The notes below the pieces were generated by a model. The model did no database searches, was not told the origin of the DNA, and saw only the letters and a program-made list of their open reading frames with translations. 42,892 bases of DNA, from the NCBI GenBank assembly GCA_029212465.1, contig JARGNV010000001.1, positions 1 to 42,892 of the forward strand, in the 5' to 3' direction. The stretch's first letter is position 1. Every line of letters begins with the position of its first letter. A program made the translations under genes and the position numbers. Below, one piece after another: positions 27,336-37,600 of this stretch. Source of the stretch: Legionellaceae bacterium. GTDB taxonomy: Bacteria > Pseudomonadota > Gammaproteobacteria > Legionellales > Legionellaceae.

Positions 27336-29149
27336 CTAAACTGTTTCAGAGCCTTTTCTTATTAGCATGTCTCACGTTACTCACGGCGGCCAAAGCACCT
27401 ACCCCGCCTAAGTTTACGGTGACAGGTCTTGAAAAGATACAAAAAACAAATGTAGAGCACCGTCTGACCGACCTCTACGCACATCCAAGTAATCATAAGA
27501 TTTCAAAAAATGTGTTAGAACGCCAAGTAAAGCGTGCCCTCTCACCTTATGGTTATTTTAATCCAACCATTACCATCACAATGCCAAGCGCACATCATCC
27601 TGGCAAAATTCATGTAACACCAGGCCCACAGCTCATCATTACGCAACTAAACGTACAGGTTTCAGGGCCAGGGCGCGATAACCACGAAATTAGACATGCA
27701 TATAATCATTTACCCATTCAAGTGGGCGATGGCTTTAACAGTATTTTATATGAAGAAGCCAAAAATGATTTAACCAATGCCGCAGAGCACCAAGGGTATC
27801 TCAATTCAACCTTTGAAGAAGCGTATGTTTTTATTGATAAAGAAAAAAACCAAGCCTCTATCCGCTTACACCTTGATACAGGCATTCGCTCCTACTTTGG
27901 GCGCATTCACTTTGGGACAGGCGACATACGCCCCACACCACCCGTAAAAGATGCCCCTCCACTGCCTCGCCTTTCAAAAATACTGGCCATTTTTAAGCCA
28001 GAGGGCCAAACTGACGCCTTGTTTTCAAACAACCGCATTATTCTTTCAAACCGTTTACTGCATCGCTACATCCCGTTTAAATACGGACAACCGTATTCAA
28101 ATGATGACATCATGGCGCTTAACTCAAACTTAAAATCTAGTGGTTATTTTAAGACGGTTGACGTAAAACCCGGTGATGAAAACGGCCGGTATGTGCCACT
28201 TAATGTTTATTTAGAGCCTGTTGAGCGCTTTCGTTACTCACTATCGGGTGGTTATGGAACCGACACCGGAGCACGCGGCCGGCTTGGATTGCATGTGACT
28301 CCAGTCAATGCCTACGGTCATAAGCTCGATTTAGCTGCACAAGGTTCATCTAACCAAAATGCAGCACAAGCTAAATATACGATTCCAGGACACGATCCAG
28401 TTCACGATCAATTTAATATTAATGGCGGATTTAATAACTTAAATTACGTGAGTGGTAACAGCCAATCCGGACGCATGGCACTCGTTTACCAACACATCAT
28501 GCCTAAATATCAACGTATTCTATCTTTGAACGGCCTACATGAAGCGTTTCGTTATGACAGACAATCACCTGAAGAAAAAACCGTGGTTTATCCACGCGCA
28601 ACGCTTTCTTGGCGTGAAGCAACTGACCCTTTATTTTCTCCCTCAGGCTTTAATGTCACGGTCAATGGGCTTGCTGCAACACGCACTGTTTTTTCAAGCT
28701 TAAGCCTTGCTGAATTGGTATTAGATGTTAAAGGTGCTTTAACACTTGATGTGATACGTACCCGTTTTTATGGGCACGTATTACAAAGTATTACGCAAGT
28801 TAACGATGTCTTTGAGCTACCTTTATCGCTTGCGCAACTTCTCGGTGGACCTGAAAATATGAAAGGCTTTAGTTATAACTCCATTGGTCCGGGTAAAATT
28901 TTAAGTTATGGTGGTATTGAGGTACAAAAAGAAACACTCGATACATGGTATGTGATTGCATTTATTGATAAAGGAACCGTTTATGATCCCGATCCGAAAC
29001 TCGTGCAATACGATGTGGGTGTAGGTCTCATGTGGCGCTCACCTGTCGGCCCGATTAAAATGGCGATTGCACAACCAACCAACAACCGCTTAAACCCCCT
29101 GCCTGACGCAGGCATACGGTTTGTGGTCAATATGGGGCCTGATATTTAA
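27332..29149 (+). CDS. tamA: TamA, Omp85-family outer membrane assembly protein
   Basis: Outer-membrane component of the translocation and assembly module. It has 605 residues with a signal peptide (about 1-22). The periplasmic part (about 28-260) is made of POTRA-like repeats, e.g. [27 protein letters not shown] and [41 protein letters not shown]. The C-terminal barrel (about 280-605) includes the family signature GGPENMKGF and ends in [10 protein letters not shown]. TamA works with TamB, encoded next, in building outer membrane proteins or moving lipids. It overlaps mutS by four bases and tamB by one base, so all three are translationally coupled. Confidence 0.93.
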   Translation: MTKLFQSLFLLACLTLLTAAKAPTPPKFTVTGLEKIQKTNVEHRLTDLYAHPSNHKISKNVLERQVKRALSPYGYFNPTITITMPSAHHPGKIHVTPGPQLIITQLNVQVSGPGRDNHEIRHAYNHLPIQVGDGFNSILYEEAKNDLTNAAEHQGYLNSTFEEAYVFIDKEKNQASIRLHLDTGIRSYFGRIHFGTGDIRPTPPVKDAPPLPRLSKILAIFKPEGQTDALFSNNRIILSNRLLHRYIPFKYGQPYSNDDIMALNSNLKSSGYFKTVDVKPGDENGRYVPLNVYLEPVERFRYSLSGGYGTDTGARGRLGLHVTPVNAYGHKLDLAAQGSSNQNAAQAKYTIPGHDPVHDQFNINGGFNNLNYVSGNSQSGRMALVYQHIMPKYQRILSLNGLHEAFRYDRQSPEEKTVVYPRATLSWREATDPLFSPSGFNVTVNGLAATRTVFSSLSLAELVLDVKGALTLDVIRTRFYGHVLQSITQVNDVFELPLSLAQLLGGPENMKGFSYNSIGPGKILSYGGIEVQKETLDTWYVIAFIDKGTVYDPDPKLVQYDVGVGLMWRSPVGPIKMAIAQPTNNRLNPLPDAGIRFVVNMGPDI

Positions 29150-31368
29150 TGAAACTAATACGTGCTTTAATATTACGTTTTGTATTTTTAGTTGTCGTTA
29201 TATCGAGTATTGTCGCGTTTTTAGTGGCAACTACCCCAGGCTTTAAGCTAACCCTACGTATCACTAATTTGCTCTTACCGGGTAAACTCACTATCCAACA
29301 ACTTGATGGTCACCTCTTCAAGCGCCTTGCTTTTAATACACTCACCTATACCCATCAAAAACAAAGTATTGCGCTAGACCATGCAGTCCTTCAGTGGCAC
29401 TTACAATCACTTTATCCACTGAATATTACGTTGGAAGCACTTGAAATAGACCAACTACAATTCACAGACGATGCAACCCACATGACACTCGATCAATTAA
29501 AACTTACTGGGGGCTTTCAAAAAAAATTACGCCTCAATGGCGAAACACGCATCGTACTGCCCCAAGGCATACTCAACATTCATGTCGAAACCATCGACGA
29601 CTTAATGACCACCCATTTTAAACTAGGCGCAAACCATATTACTGTGAAAGGAGCCTTGAGTGGCCCCTGGCACATTCATGCAGACCTACCAAACCTCAAG
29701 CAACTTCATCAAGCGCTAGGTGACTTAAATAGTAAACTCGTTGCCGATGCAACAATTGAAGACATGCAGCACGCAACGCTGACCGCACACTTAACCCCTG
29801 GCAACTATAAGCTTCCTAAAGGGAGCACCCCCGAAACCCTTCACTTTGAAGGCGCATCCTTAAAAGCGCATTTAACGCCTCAGCAATTAAATGTTAACGC
29901 CTATTCACAGCTCGATAAAACAACATCAACTCGCCTAAGCTTAACCCTGCCTAAAGTTCGACTTGACAAAACACCACCCAAAACACAATCCATCACAGGC
30001 ACGCTCGCACTGAACATCAACTCTTTAAAGTTCTTAAACGACTTAACTGAGCTCTCTGATATAGGTCTTATGTTTGAAAAACCAAGCGGCAAAATAAATG
30101 CTTTAATTGATATCTCAGGCACTATCGACCAACCCAAATTTGTTGGAAATATTGCGTTAACCGATGGAAAAGTAACCTTACCCGACTTAGGGATTACACT
30201 CAGCCCGGTTGAACTCAACGTTAAAACAAATGGTACCACTTGGGAAAGCCATGCCATGGTTCAGTCAAATAACGGCCCAGCCCTCACTTTAAATGGTAAA
30301 GGCACCATCACACCCGAGCTCACTGCTGAAGCTGCTTTACAGGGCACCGAAGTCATTATAATGAATACGCCCGAATATCAAATAAAAGCCTCTCCTAATT
30401 TAGCACTCAAAAAAACAAACGATGCATACAGCATTGACGGTAGCATTTTAATTCCAGAAGCACGCATCAGGCCTGTATCTTTCATACATACTGAACGATT
30501 GACGCACGACGCTGTATTTACAAAACAAAAAGAAGATCCGAACCCGCTTAATTTAACGGCAAGTGTTGTGCTTGATATAGGCAAAGATGTACAAATCGAC
30601 TTGAAAGGCATACAAGGCCATATCGATGGCTCACTGCACATCAAACAACTTCCAAAACAAGCATTAACTGCATTTGGGGAGCTCAAATTACGCGATGGCC
30701 GCTATGAAGCGTATGGTCAGAAGCTCGATATCGAACAAGGCGAGCTTATCTTTTTAGGCCAACAAATTGATAACCCCAATATTCGCGTGCGTGCCATCCG
30801 TCATTTTAAACAAACCAATGCACAGTTTTCGGGCTCAAATCAGCTGTTTGATTTCAGTGCCGACAACCTCGATAGCCCAAACTTAGGTGAAAATACAACC
30901 GTTGGCATCACGGCAAGTGGTCGTGTCGACTCACCCAACGTTAAACTCTTCTCAAGCCCGCCTAATTTATCACAGGCTGATATTTTATCGATGCTCTTAC
31001 TTGGAAAACCTGCAGACCGTGTCGGTAAATCAGGCGGGCAACTGCTCATCCAAGCCATGACTTCTATGCACCTTAACTCGGGTAGTAAAGGGGTTAAAAT
31101 GCTACAAGACCTACAAAAATCAATAGGGGTTGATTTTGATGTGCAGAACAACAGCTTAGGCACCGAGTCCAGTGACTTTTCTAAAACATCTGTCAGTGTT
31201 GGAAAATCTATCACCAAACGTGTTTATTTACAGTATAATGTCGGCTTATTCAAAGAAAACAGCAGTGTCTTCACACTCACTTATCTGCTGAATAAGTTTT
31301 TAAGTATTAAAGTAACCGCAAGTGATAATGCAAATGGCATTGATTTTACCTATAGCCATTCAGATTAG
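29149..31368 (+). CDS. tamB: TamB, translocation and assembly module protein (short form)
   Basis: AsmA/DUF490-type protein of 739 residues with an N-terminal membrane anchor (about 6-28) and a long beta-rich periplasmic part that in this family forms a hydrophobic groove spanning the periplasm. The C-terminal DUF490 region is recognisable: KLRDGRYEAYGQKLDIEQGELIFLGQQIDNPNIRVRAIR, then the ADILSMLLLGKPADRVG segment and a final beta-signal-like end. E. coli TamB has 1259 residues, so this version is little more than half as long; no frameshift is visible and the ends are intact, so it is a short form rather than a fragment. The start overlaps the tamA stop as TAATG. Confidence 0.9.
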   Translation: MKLIRALILRFVFLVVVISSIVAFLVATTPGFKLTLRITNLLLPGKLTIQQLDGHLFKRLAFNTLTYTHQKQSIALDHAVLQWHLQSLYPLNITLEALEIDQLQFTDDATHMTLDQLKLTGGFQKKLRLNGETRIVLPQGILNIHVETIDDLMTTHFKLGANHITVKGALSGPWHIHADLPNLKQLHQALGDLNSKLVADATIEDMQHATLTAHLTPGNYKLPKGSTPETLHFEGASLKAHLTPQQLNVNAYSQLDKTTSTRLSLTLPKVRLDKTPPKTQSITGTLALNINSLKFLNDLTELSDIGLMFEKPSGKINALIDISGTIDQPKFVGNIALTDGKVTLPDLGITLSPVELNVKTNGTTWESHAMVQSNNGPALTLNGKGTITPELTAEAALQGTEVIIMNTPEYQIKASPNLALKKTNDAYSIDGSILIPEARIRPVSFIHTERLTHDAVFTKQKEDPNPLNLTASVVLDIGKDVQIDLKGIQGHIDGSLHIKQLPKQALTAFGELKLRDGRYEAYGQKLDIEQGELIFLGQQIDNPNIRVRAIRHFKQTNAQFSGSNQLFDFSADNLDSPNLGENTTVGITASGRVDSPNVKLFSSPPNLSQADILSMLLLGKPADRVGKSGGQLLIQAMTSMHLNSGSKGVKMLQDLQKSIGVDFDVQNNSLGTESSDFSKTSVSVGKSITKRVYLQYNVGLFKENSSVFTLTYLLNKFLSIKVTASDNANGIDFTYSHSD

Positions 31369-31380
31369 GGCCAACCAACG

Positions 31381-32361
31381 ATGACACATATACTCCCTTT
31401 ACGCCTCAAACGCCTCAGGCAAACCAGTACTGTACGCACCATGCTTAGAGAAACCGACGTACAGTTGCATCAAATCATAGCCCCCCTTTTTATTAGCGAA
31501 GTGGCTGAGCAACCTGAGCCTATTCAAAGCATGCCAGGCTGTTATCAGCTGCCTTTATCAGCCCTTACAGATGAGATAAATACCTTAAGCGAACTTGGTA
31601 TTCAAGCGGTATTACTGTTTGGTATTCCCGCGCAAAAAGATAAAACTGGCTCATCGTCACTCAAAGCCACAGGCATTATCCAAAAAGCCATTCGCCTCAT
31701 TAAAGAAACCCACCCTCAAATGCTCGTCATTGCCGATGTTTGTTTTTGTGAATATACATCACATGGTCATTGTGGTGTTTTAGATGGCGCATGTATTGAT
31801 AACGATAAAACCCTTACAGAACTTGCAAAGCAAGCTGTCAGTTATGCAAAAGCAGGGGCTGACTGGGTTGCGCCAAGCAGCATGACAGATGGCATGGTAA
31901 GCGCGATTCGCACAGCACTCGACAAAAATCATTGCGAAAACACCGCTATTTTAAGCTACGCCGTTAAATATAGTTCGGCTTTTTATGGCCCCTTTCGAGA
32001 GGCAGCCCAAGGCGCCCCCCAATTTGGCGACCGAAAAACCTATCAAATGGACCCAGCCAACGCACGTGAAGCACTTCGTGAGGCAGCACTTGATGTGGAA
32101 GAAGGGGCCGACTTACTCATGGTAAAACCTGCCATGCAGTATTTAGATATTATTCATCGCGTTAAAAGCCGTTTTCCAAATATTCCCTTGTGTGCTTATC
32201 AAGTCAGCGGCGAATACGCCATGCTAAAAGCTGCCGCACGCGAAGGTTTAATTGATGAAGAAGCAGCCATGCTTGAAAGCTTAACTGCCATTAAGCGCGC
32301 AGGTGCTGATTTAATCATTACCTACTTTGCAAAATATTTGGCGCGTACCTTAAAAAATTAG
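31381..32361 (+). CDS. hemB: Delta-aminolevulinic acid dehydratase (porphobilinogen synthase)
   Basis: Joins two 5-aminolevulinate molecules to porphobilinogen in haem synthesis. At 326 residues it is full length. The zinc site reads DVCFCEYTSHGHCG with Cys121, Cys123 and Cys131, so this is a zinc-dependent rather than a plant-type magnesium enzyme. The two Schiff-base lysines are Lys196 (SYAVKYSSAFYGPFR) and Lys249 (LMVKPAMQYLD). It follows tamB by 12 bases, so it is probably the last gene of the mutS-tamA-tamB unit, closed by the terminator at about 32369-32400. Confidence 0.97.
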   Translation: MTHILPLRLKRLRQTSTVRTMLRETDVQLHQIIAPLFISEVAEQPEPIQSMPGCYQLPLSALTDEINTLSELGIQAVLLFGIPAQKDKTGSSSLKATGIIQKAIRLIKETHPQMLVIADVCFCEYTSHGHCGVLDGACIDNDKTLTELAKQAVSYAKAGADWVAPSSMTDGMVSAIRTALDKNHCENTAILSYAVKYSSAFYGPFREAAQGAPQFGDRKTYQMDPANAREALREAALDVEEGADLLMVKPAMQYLDIIHRVKSRFPNIPLCAYQVSGEYAMLKAAAREGLIDEEAAMLESLTAIKRAGADLIITYFAKYLARTLKN

Positions 32362-32368
32362 CAAAGCG

Positions 32369-32400
32369 AAGGGGAAAGCGCTATCCCCCTTGTACTTTTT
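32369..32400 (+). terminator. Intrinsic terminator after hemB
   Basis: AAGGGG (32369-32374) pairs with CCCCTT (32386-32391) across an 11-base loop, followed by GTACTTTTT. It lies between convergent genes and has T-rich sequence on both sides, so it may also serve the secreted-protein gene on the minus strand. Confidence 0.6.
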
Positions 32401-32890
32401 ATAAAATGGCAGCTGTACCTTCGGATTGCAACGTCCAACCTGTTGCTCCCCCACTACATACAACCGTCATACAGTTGCCCGTTACAGCGCTATCAGGGCC
32501 TTCGGCGGTCCGCACAATCTCGAGCCGTACGGAGCCGGTCCCCGCTCCTGCACCAATACCGGCGAGACTGCATAAATTTTGCCGCCAGTTTCCCGCAGTA
32601 GTATCTAAACACCAAGACCAAGAGCCGCTACTAGGCAGTACGCGCGTCCCAGTCGAAATAGTAAGAGTAGGACTAGCCGAGACAACTGTACAAGCGTCAT
32701 CGCTGTACCCCTGCAAGACTAGTTCCTCAACAGTGCGAGAGACAGGCACCGTATAAGGCTGTGTAATGGCATTTGCACACAGTGCTAGTGGCATTTCATC
32801 TGGCAGAATATTTTCCAACACAGTTGTTGCATCATTTGAAGCCCATGTGGTAGTTGCAACCAAAACGCCCAGAAAGAACCATCCCTTCAT
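32399..32890 (-). CDS. Secreted protein of unknown function with six cysteines
   Basis: A 163-residue exported protein with a signal peptide (about 1-17, cut after TWA). I recognise no family. The mature part holds six cysteines (38, 67, 94, 107, 140, 145), enough for three disulfides, and is rich in Thr, Ser, Gly and Val, suggesting a small beta-rich periplasmic or extracellular domain. Its base composition appears more GC-rich than the neighbours, which may mean a different history. The ATG at 32890 has AGGGAG about nine bases upstream. It begins 17 bases after the stop of the short peptide gene and is probably in one unit with it. Confidence 0.8.
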   Translation of the reverse strand: MKGWFFLGVLVATTTWASNDATTVLENILPDEMPLALCANAITQPYTVPVSRTVEELVLQGYSDDACTVVSASPTLTISTGTRVLPSSGSWSWCLDTTAGNWRQNLCSLAGIGAGAGTGSVRLEIVRTAEGPDSAVTGNCMTVVCSGGATGWTLQSEGTAAIL

Positions 32891-32907
32891 ATTTGTGCTC
32901 CCTTTGC

Positions 32908-33084
32908 CTAAGATGTAACGCCGTTTGTGGTCTCATTAATATTTGATGTCGTCCCCGTTTCTGGTGCTGTATCAAGCAACACAAGCTGAGGTGGGCTATA
33001 CAAGCGCTTTTCAACCATCTCAACACGACAAACACTTTCATCAAGTTCACGTGTTTGTAAATCATCCTTGTGTAATCGACTCAC
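32908..33084 (-). CDS. Short peptide gene (58 residues), possible RiPP-like precursor
   Basis: Unrecognised short protein. The GTG at 33084 has GGGAG five bases upstream and is preferred to another GTG five codons earlier. The first half is charged (SRLHKDDLQTRELDES). The second half reads YSPPQLVLLDTAPETG and then a Thr/Asn/Ser-rich tail ending in NGVTS. The arrangement Tyr-x-x-Pro-x-Leu followed by a Thr-Gly and a polar tail resembles the leader/core layout of lasso-type and other ribosomal peptides. However, no cyclase, protease or transporter of such a pathway is near, and the glycine and threonine spacing does not fit the lasso leader rule exactly. It could simply be a small regulatory or hypothetical protein. 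Confidence 0.5.
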   Translation of the reverse strand: MSRLHKDDLQTRELDESVCRVEMVEKRLYSPPQLVLLDTAPETGTTSNINETTNGVTS

Positions 33085-33120
33085 GGCGTCTCCCTGCACT
33101 CGCTATCATCTTAAAAAATT

Positions 33121-33149
33121 ATCATGACAACACTCCCAAACGTTGTCAA
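33121..33149 (-). promoter_or_regulatory. Promoter overlapped by a palindrome, for the peptide/secreted-protein unit
   Basis: On the minus strand a perfect TTGACA (33144-33149) is followed after 17 bases by CATGAT (33121-33126). The inverted repeat TGACAAC (33125-33131) / GTTGTCA (33142-33148) covers the -35 and touches the -10, the usual position for a repressor operator. It lies about 37 bases before the GTG of the peptide gene. Confidence 0.55.
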
Positions 33150-33178
33150 CTGCAGCAGCAGACCCTAATATTTATTCT

Positions 33179-33736
33179 TTAAGATTCAATCAAATTTTCA
33201 TCTGCACCATGTGCAACCAACACCGCCTCAACATCTGGGGTATTCTCTTCTTTAGCTAATGCGAGAGGCGTTTTGCCAGAGCGGTCTCTCTCATTCATAT
33301 CACCCACATGTTTTCTGCAACACAAAAGCATCATGTCTTGTGAACCAAAACGCGCTGCATAATGAAGTGCTGTTTGCCCCTGCTGGTTTTTTAAGCGCGC
33401 AACACCCGGTAGATTTAAAAGTAATTCAGCGGCTTTGATTTGCTGATTAGCAATTGCTGTATGAATAGGGTACTCGCCTTTATCTTTTTGATGACGCAAG
33501 GCAAGTGAAGGAAGCGCTTTGAGAGTATCTGCAAGCAAGGCTTCAAAACCATACTCAATCATTAAATGGAGCACCGTTTGACCTGCTGCATTTTGCGCGC
33601 GACGTACCTCAGGGGTTGCCGCCTCCCACAATGTTTTAAACACCTCAGCTTTCGCCAAAAGCGCTTTGGGCCCATCGGTTAAAGTTAACTCAAGCGCTTG
33701 AAACAAATCTTTTGGCATTACATCATGCGCCGTCAT
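33179..33736 (-). CDS. Ankyrin repeat protein (downstream paralogue)
   Basis: A 185-residue protein with about four ankyrin repeats: a helical opening (DLFQALELTLTDGPKAL), then AGQTVLHLMIEYGFEALL, KGEYPIHTAIANQQIKAAELLL, QGQTALHYAARFGSQDMML and SGKTPLALAKEENTPDVEAVLVAHGAD. Ankyrin repeats bind proteins; in Legionella-like bacteria many are injected host-targeted effectors (inference). Its ATG is the codon directly after the TGA of the upstream ankyrin gene and in the same frame, and no ribosome binding site lies at the right distance, so it is made by reinitiation or stop-codon readthrough. Its repeats align along their length with those of the upstream protein, so the two arose by duplication. 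Confidence 0.85.
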   Translation of the reverse strand: MTAHDVMPKDLFQALELTLTDGPKALLAKAEVFKTLWEAATPEVRRAQNAAGQTVLHLMIEYGFEALLADTLKALPSLALRHQKDKGEYPIHTAIANQQIKAAELLLNLPGVARLKNQQGQTALHYAARFGSQDMMLLCCRKHVGDMNERDRSGKTPLALAKEENTPDVEAVLVAHGADENLIES

Positions 33737-34486
33737 TCAATGACTCATGCGCGTTGTTGTTCCACGTGTATCAACATTTGCTTCATTCGCCCCCATTGAA
33801 GTCAAATACGCAAGCACTGCATCTTTATCCGGGGTGCGATTATATTCTTTTGTTAACATTAAAGGCGTTCTGAGTTTATCATCTTTCACATCAACTTCAC
33901 CTTGATGCTGCTCACCACACACCCGTATCATCTCTTCTTTACCATACTGGGCTGCATAATGAAGCGGCGTTTTACCATCGGCATCGGTATAAGTTGCTGA
34001 ATCGGAGTCAAGCGCATACAAAACACGCACCACATCTAACTGAGCATTTAAGATAGCGGTATGAATAGGATACTCACCGTGATACACAAAGTTATCTTGC
34101 ATCTGTTTGGTTAAAAGCGACTTGTCGTCTCCAAGACGTGCCAACACCTCTGGTATTAATTCATCAAACCCATTAATTGCCATCAAATGTAAGATAGTTT
34201 GGCCATCTTCGTCTTGTCCAGTACGGAGCTCTGGGTCTGTTTTCTCCCAAATTTCCCAAAAAATCTCACGTCTCAAAGCCTTGGCTGCAGCAGCATTTTC
34301 ACCAAAGCGCTCTCTCATTGCGAGCTCAAGCACATTGAATAAAGGGGGTTGCCCCGCATTATTCATTTGATTCGCTGCACCAGGGTTTTCAGCCAACAAG
34401 CGTGATACCTCAGCTTTTTGACCACGTACAGCTGCAATGTGTAATGCAGTCATACCCCCTGGATTTTCTGTTTTTGACTCGCCCAT
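33737..34486 (-). CDS. Ankyrin repeat protein (upstream paralogue)
   Basis: A 249-residue protein with ankyrin repeats: GGMTALHIAAVRGQKAEVSRLL, then QPPLFNVLELAMRE, DGQTILHLMAINGFDELIPEVL, GEYPIHTAILNAQLDVVRVLY, DGKTPLHYAAQYGKEEMIRVC and a final LRTPLMLTKEYNRTPDKDAVL. No signal peptide or membrane segment is visible. The ATG at 34486 with GAGG five bases upstream is preferred over one at 34525, which lacks a well-placed site. It ends MSH then TGA, directly followed in frame by the ATG of the second ankyrin gene. A TATAAT lies at 34621-34626 on the minus strand, with only a weak -35. Confidence 0.85.
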   Translation of the reverse strand: MGESKTENPGGMTALHIAAVRGQKAEVSRLLAENPGAANQMNNAGQPPLFNVLELAMRERFGENAAAAKALRREIFWEIWEKTDPELRTGQDEDGQTILHLMAINGFDELIPEVLARLGDDKSLLTKQMQDNFVYHGEYPIHTAILNAQLDVVRVLYALDSDSATYTDADGKTPLHYAAQYGKEEMIRVCGEQHQGEVDVKDDKLRTPLMLTKEYNRTPDKDAVLAYLTSMGANEANVDTRGTTTRMSH

Positions 34487-34525
34487 AATAGCCTCACTAT
34501 TGTCTCGGTTGATTCTTATGTGCAT

Positions 34526-34678
34526 TTATTTCATTCTGCCTTAACTCACCCTATTTAGGAAGCACTGCGGTCAAACCGAAGCACGTCGATGGAGGGAGAA
34601 AATATCAACGACCCTTACTCATTATAGATTAAAAGTACCCCATTATTGAAAATAAGAATGAGGCCAGTTAACAATTCA
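34526..34678. other. Intergenic region between ankyrin and NRPS genes
   Basis: About 150 bases. On the minus strand a TATAAT (34621-34626) could be the ankyrin promoter's -10 box, with no good -35. An imperfect hairpin around 34564-34588 (GCGGT CAA ACCG core) may be the NRPS transcription end; it has no T-run. Confidence 0.35.
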
Positions 34679-37600
34679 TTACTTTAATACTTCAAGTAAA
34701 GTGTTCCCAAGGTGCTTACGAAATTCCGGTCTTAAATTAGCAGATAGCACTAAAAATGAGGTATCTTCAGCACCATCTCGTAACAAACACACATCCAACA
34801 CTCTATTGACTGTAAAAATATCTTTCTTATCTAAAGGTACAGGCTCACAGGCTGTACCAAACAGCTGTTGAGCCGCTTCTTTTTGTCCGCCAAAAAAGCT
34901 ATTCCATATATTAACATTCACAACAAATCCGCGATCTTTATCAAATGATGCGAGCCGCTTGCATGCATTTAAAATAGGTGTGCTTAAATAATACGGCTGC
35001 CTTTTCATACGACCAAATACACGTGCCGCCATTGAAATAACCAACGGGCTAACGCGTCGTTTGGCATATGTCATCTGCCCAATGGAGGCAAGCTTAATTA
35101 AGCTCGACGCATATTGATGCGAGGCCGTTTCTAATGCCGACTGCTGCACTTGTTTTGCGAGGCTCGCAAGGCCCTTTTCACCTGTTAAATCAAGTTTCAC
35201 CGCATGCGCTCTTAAAAAACAACCAATCACTTCATCAAACGATGGGTCTTCTCTAGTTGATTTTACCGTATTAATAAACAATCTATCAGGCACACGAATT
35301 TCTTCTTTGCAGCTTCGATGAAGTGTCACGCCAATGGCGGCACATAATAAATCATTTAAAGTGACTGCATGTTCAATACAAAACGTACGCCACTTTTTAA
35401 GTTGCGCATGTTGAATCGGAAAAAAAGTAGAAAATGAGTCTGCCTGGTGATATGGCACAACATGACGCTTTGGAAAATGGAATAACTCGGCATCTTCTAA
35501 ATATTCTCGCCAAAACACCTCATCTGCTTTTAATGATGAACGAATAAAGCGCTGTTCATGGCGCGCATACGTTTCAAACGCCTTAGACTCTAAACGCATT
35601 TCTGATGTTTTATTGCGTGCATAAAATAAATAAGCTGATGATAAATCTTGGAATAAAATTCCCAAAGATTGCTGATCAGACACCATGTGCGGCATCGCAA
35701 TTTGAAGTTCAATACGCGTATGACTCAAATAAAACAATTTCGCAATCATAAGTGGTTTATTTTTAGACCATTCTTGGTGTAAATATAAATCTTCCATCGA
35801 CTCACTGAGTATCGCTTCTGTCTGCGCTTCATCCTCATCTAAAAGAGAAATTTCATGCCATTGAATAGACACATTTGATTTTCTCTTTTGTATTGGAATA
35901 AAGCGGTGAATACTATAAGACAATGCATCATGCTTTCGCACCAACGCTTGCAGTGCTAAATTTAACGCCGTTACATTGAGTGTTCCTGAAACGCGCCGCC
36001 GCCCAACCACATTGAGTTTTTTAACATCAGGTTCAAACAAATATGAAGCCCAGAGCACAAACTGAAAGTCTGTCAGTGGCATCCATCGACTCAAACTCCT
36101 TGTTTCAATAGAAATATCTGTGTCTGACACATCGGGCGCCGTATTTAAAACCTCAATAAATTGAGCAATAGATGGTGCTTGATAAATATCTTTTATTGTT
36201 ACTATTTTTCCAAGCACTTCTTGCACTTTTGCAATAATGCGTGCAGCAAGTAGAGAGTGCCCCCCTAGCTCAAAAAAATTATCATGGATACTCATGCTAG
36301 AAATATTCAACGCCTCACGCCAAATTGTCATTAACAACACTTGCATAGGGGTTAAATCATTGTTCTCATGATGTAGCTCATTTGGAGGCAAAGGCCACGC
36401 CTTGCGGTCCAATTTACCGCTTGCGTTCAATGGGAGTTGTTCCAAATAAACAAAACGTTTGGGCAACATAAACTCGGGCAATTCTTGCGACAGCTGATGC
36501 TTAAGCGCTGTCTCTGAGTATGCATCGTCTTCTGTCTTACAGATATAGGCAATTAACTGCTCTTGATACACTAAAACACCACACGCTCTTACGCCAGCAC
36601 ATCCTTGAATATGCGCTTCAATATCCTCAAGCTCTATACGATACCCATGCAACTTCACCTGATTATCCGCACGCCCTAAAATCGTAAACTCACCCTCAGG
36701 CGTCATACAGGCAATATCTCCGGTACGATACACGCGTCTACCCGCGGCACGCTTATAAAATAAAAAGCGCTCTCGAGTTAAGACTTCACGATTAATATAT
36801 CCCTCGGCCAAACCAACGCCACTAATATATAGCTCTCCTTTTACACCCGGTGGAAGCGGCCGCATGGCAGCATCCAATATCCACATATCCATATGCTGAA
36901 TCGGACGCCCCACGGTAATTGGCTTGCCTGGTTCTACTTTTTTTAATGCGCACCAAATGGTTGCCTCAGTTGGACCATACATATTCCATAAGGCCTTTAC
37001 GTTTGGTAGAAGTTCTTCTGCTGTCTGTGACGTTAAAGGCTCTCCACCACATAGCGCTACTAAATCTTTTTTTCCATGCCATCCTGCGTAAAGCAACATA
37101 TTCCAAAAAGAAGGCGTACCTTGCAGTAAAGTAATAGGATAACGTTGCAATAGTTGCTGTATGCATAAAGGGTCTTTATGTTCTGTGTGACTTGCAAGAA
37201 ATACTGTCTGGCCTTGCCAAAGCGGCAAATATAACTCAAGTGCTGCAATATCAAACGTCAGTGTGGTTGTAGCAAGCAGTATTTCATCGACACCCTTAAC
37301 AAAATACGCACTCATACTCTCTAAGAAGTGATTCAGTGCACGCCTGGACACACACACACCTTTTGGCGTGCCAGTTGAGCCTGAAGTATAAATAATATAG
37401 GCAATCGCATTTGGGTCTAGTATGGATGCATGTGCTACATCTAAGGTTTCATCAATGGATGTTTGTAAGTCGCCTAATGCCCATACTTTGCAAGGTAAAC
37501 TTAAATACACCTCATGATGCATCGTGTCATGCAGCACAATTTGTGCGCTACTGTCCTCAATGATGGTACGAATACGCGCCACAGGCACTTTGGGTTCAAT

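Noticed and set aside
32908-33084. Lasso peptide precursor
   Set aside because: YSPPQL and a Gly with Glu eight residues on look similar, but threonine is at -1 instead of -2 and no cyclase, protease or transporter of the pathway is present; recorded only as a RiPP-like possibility.
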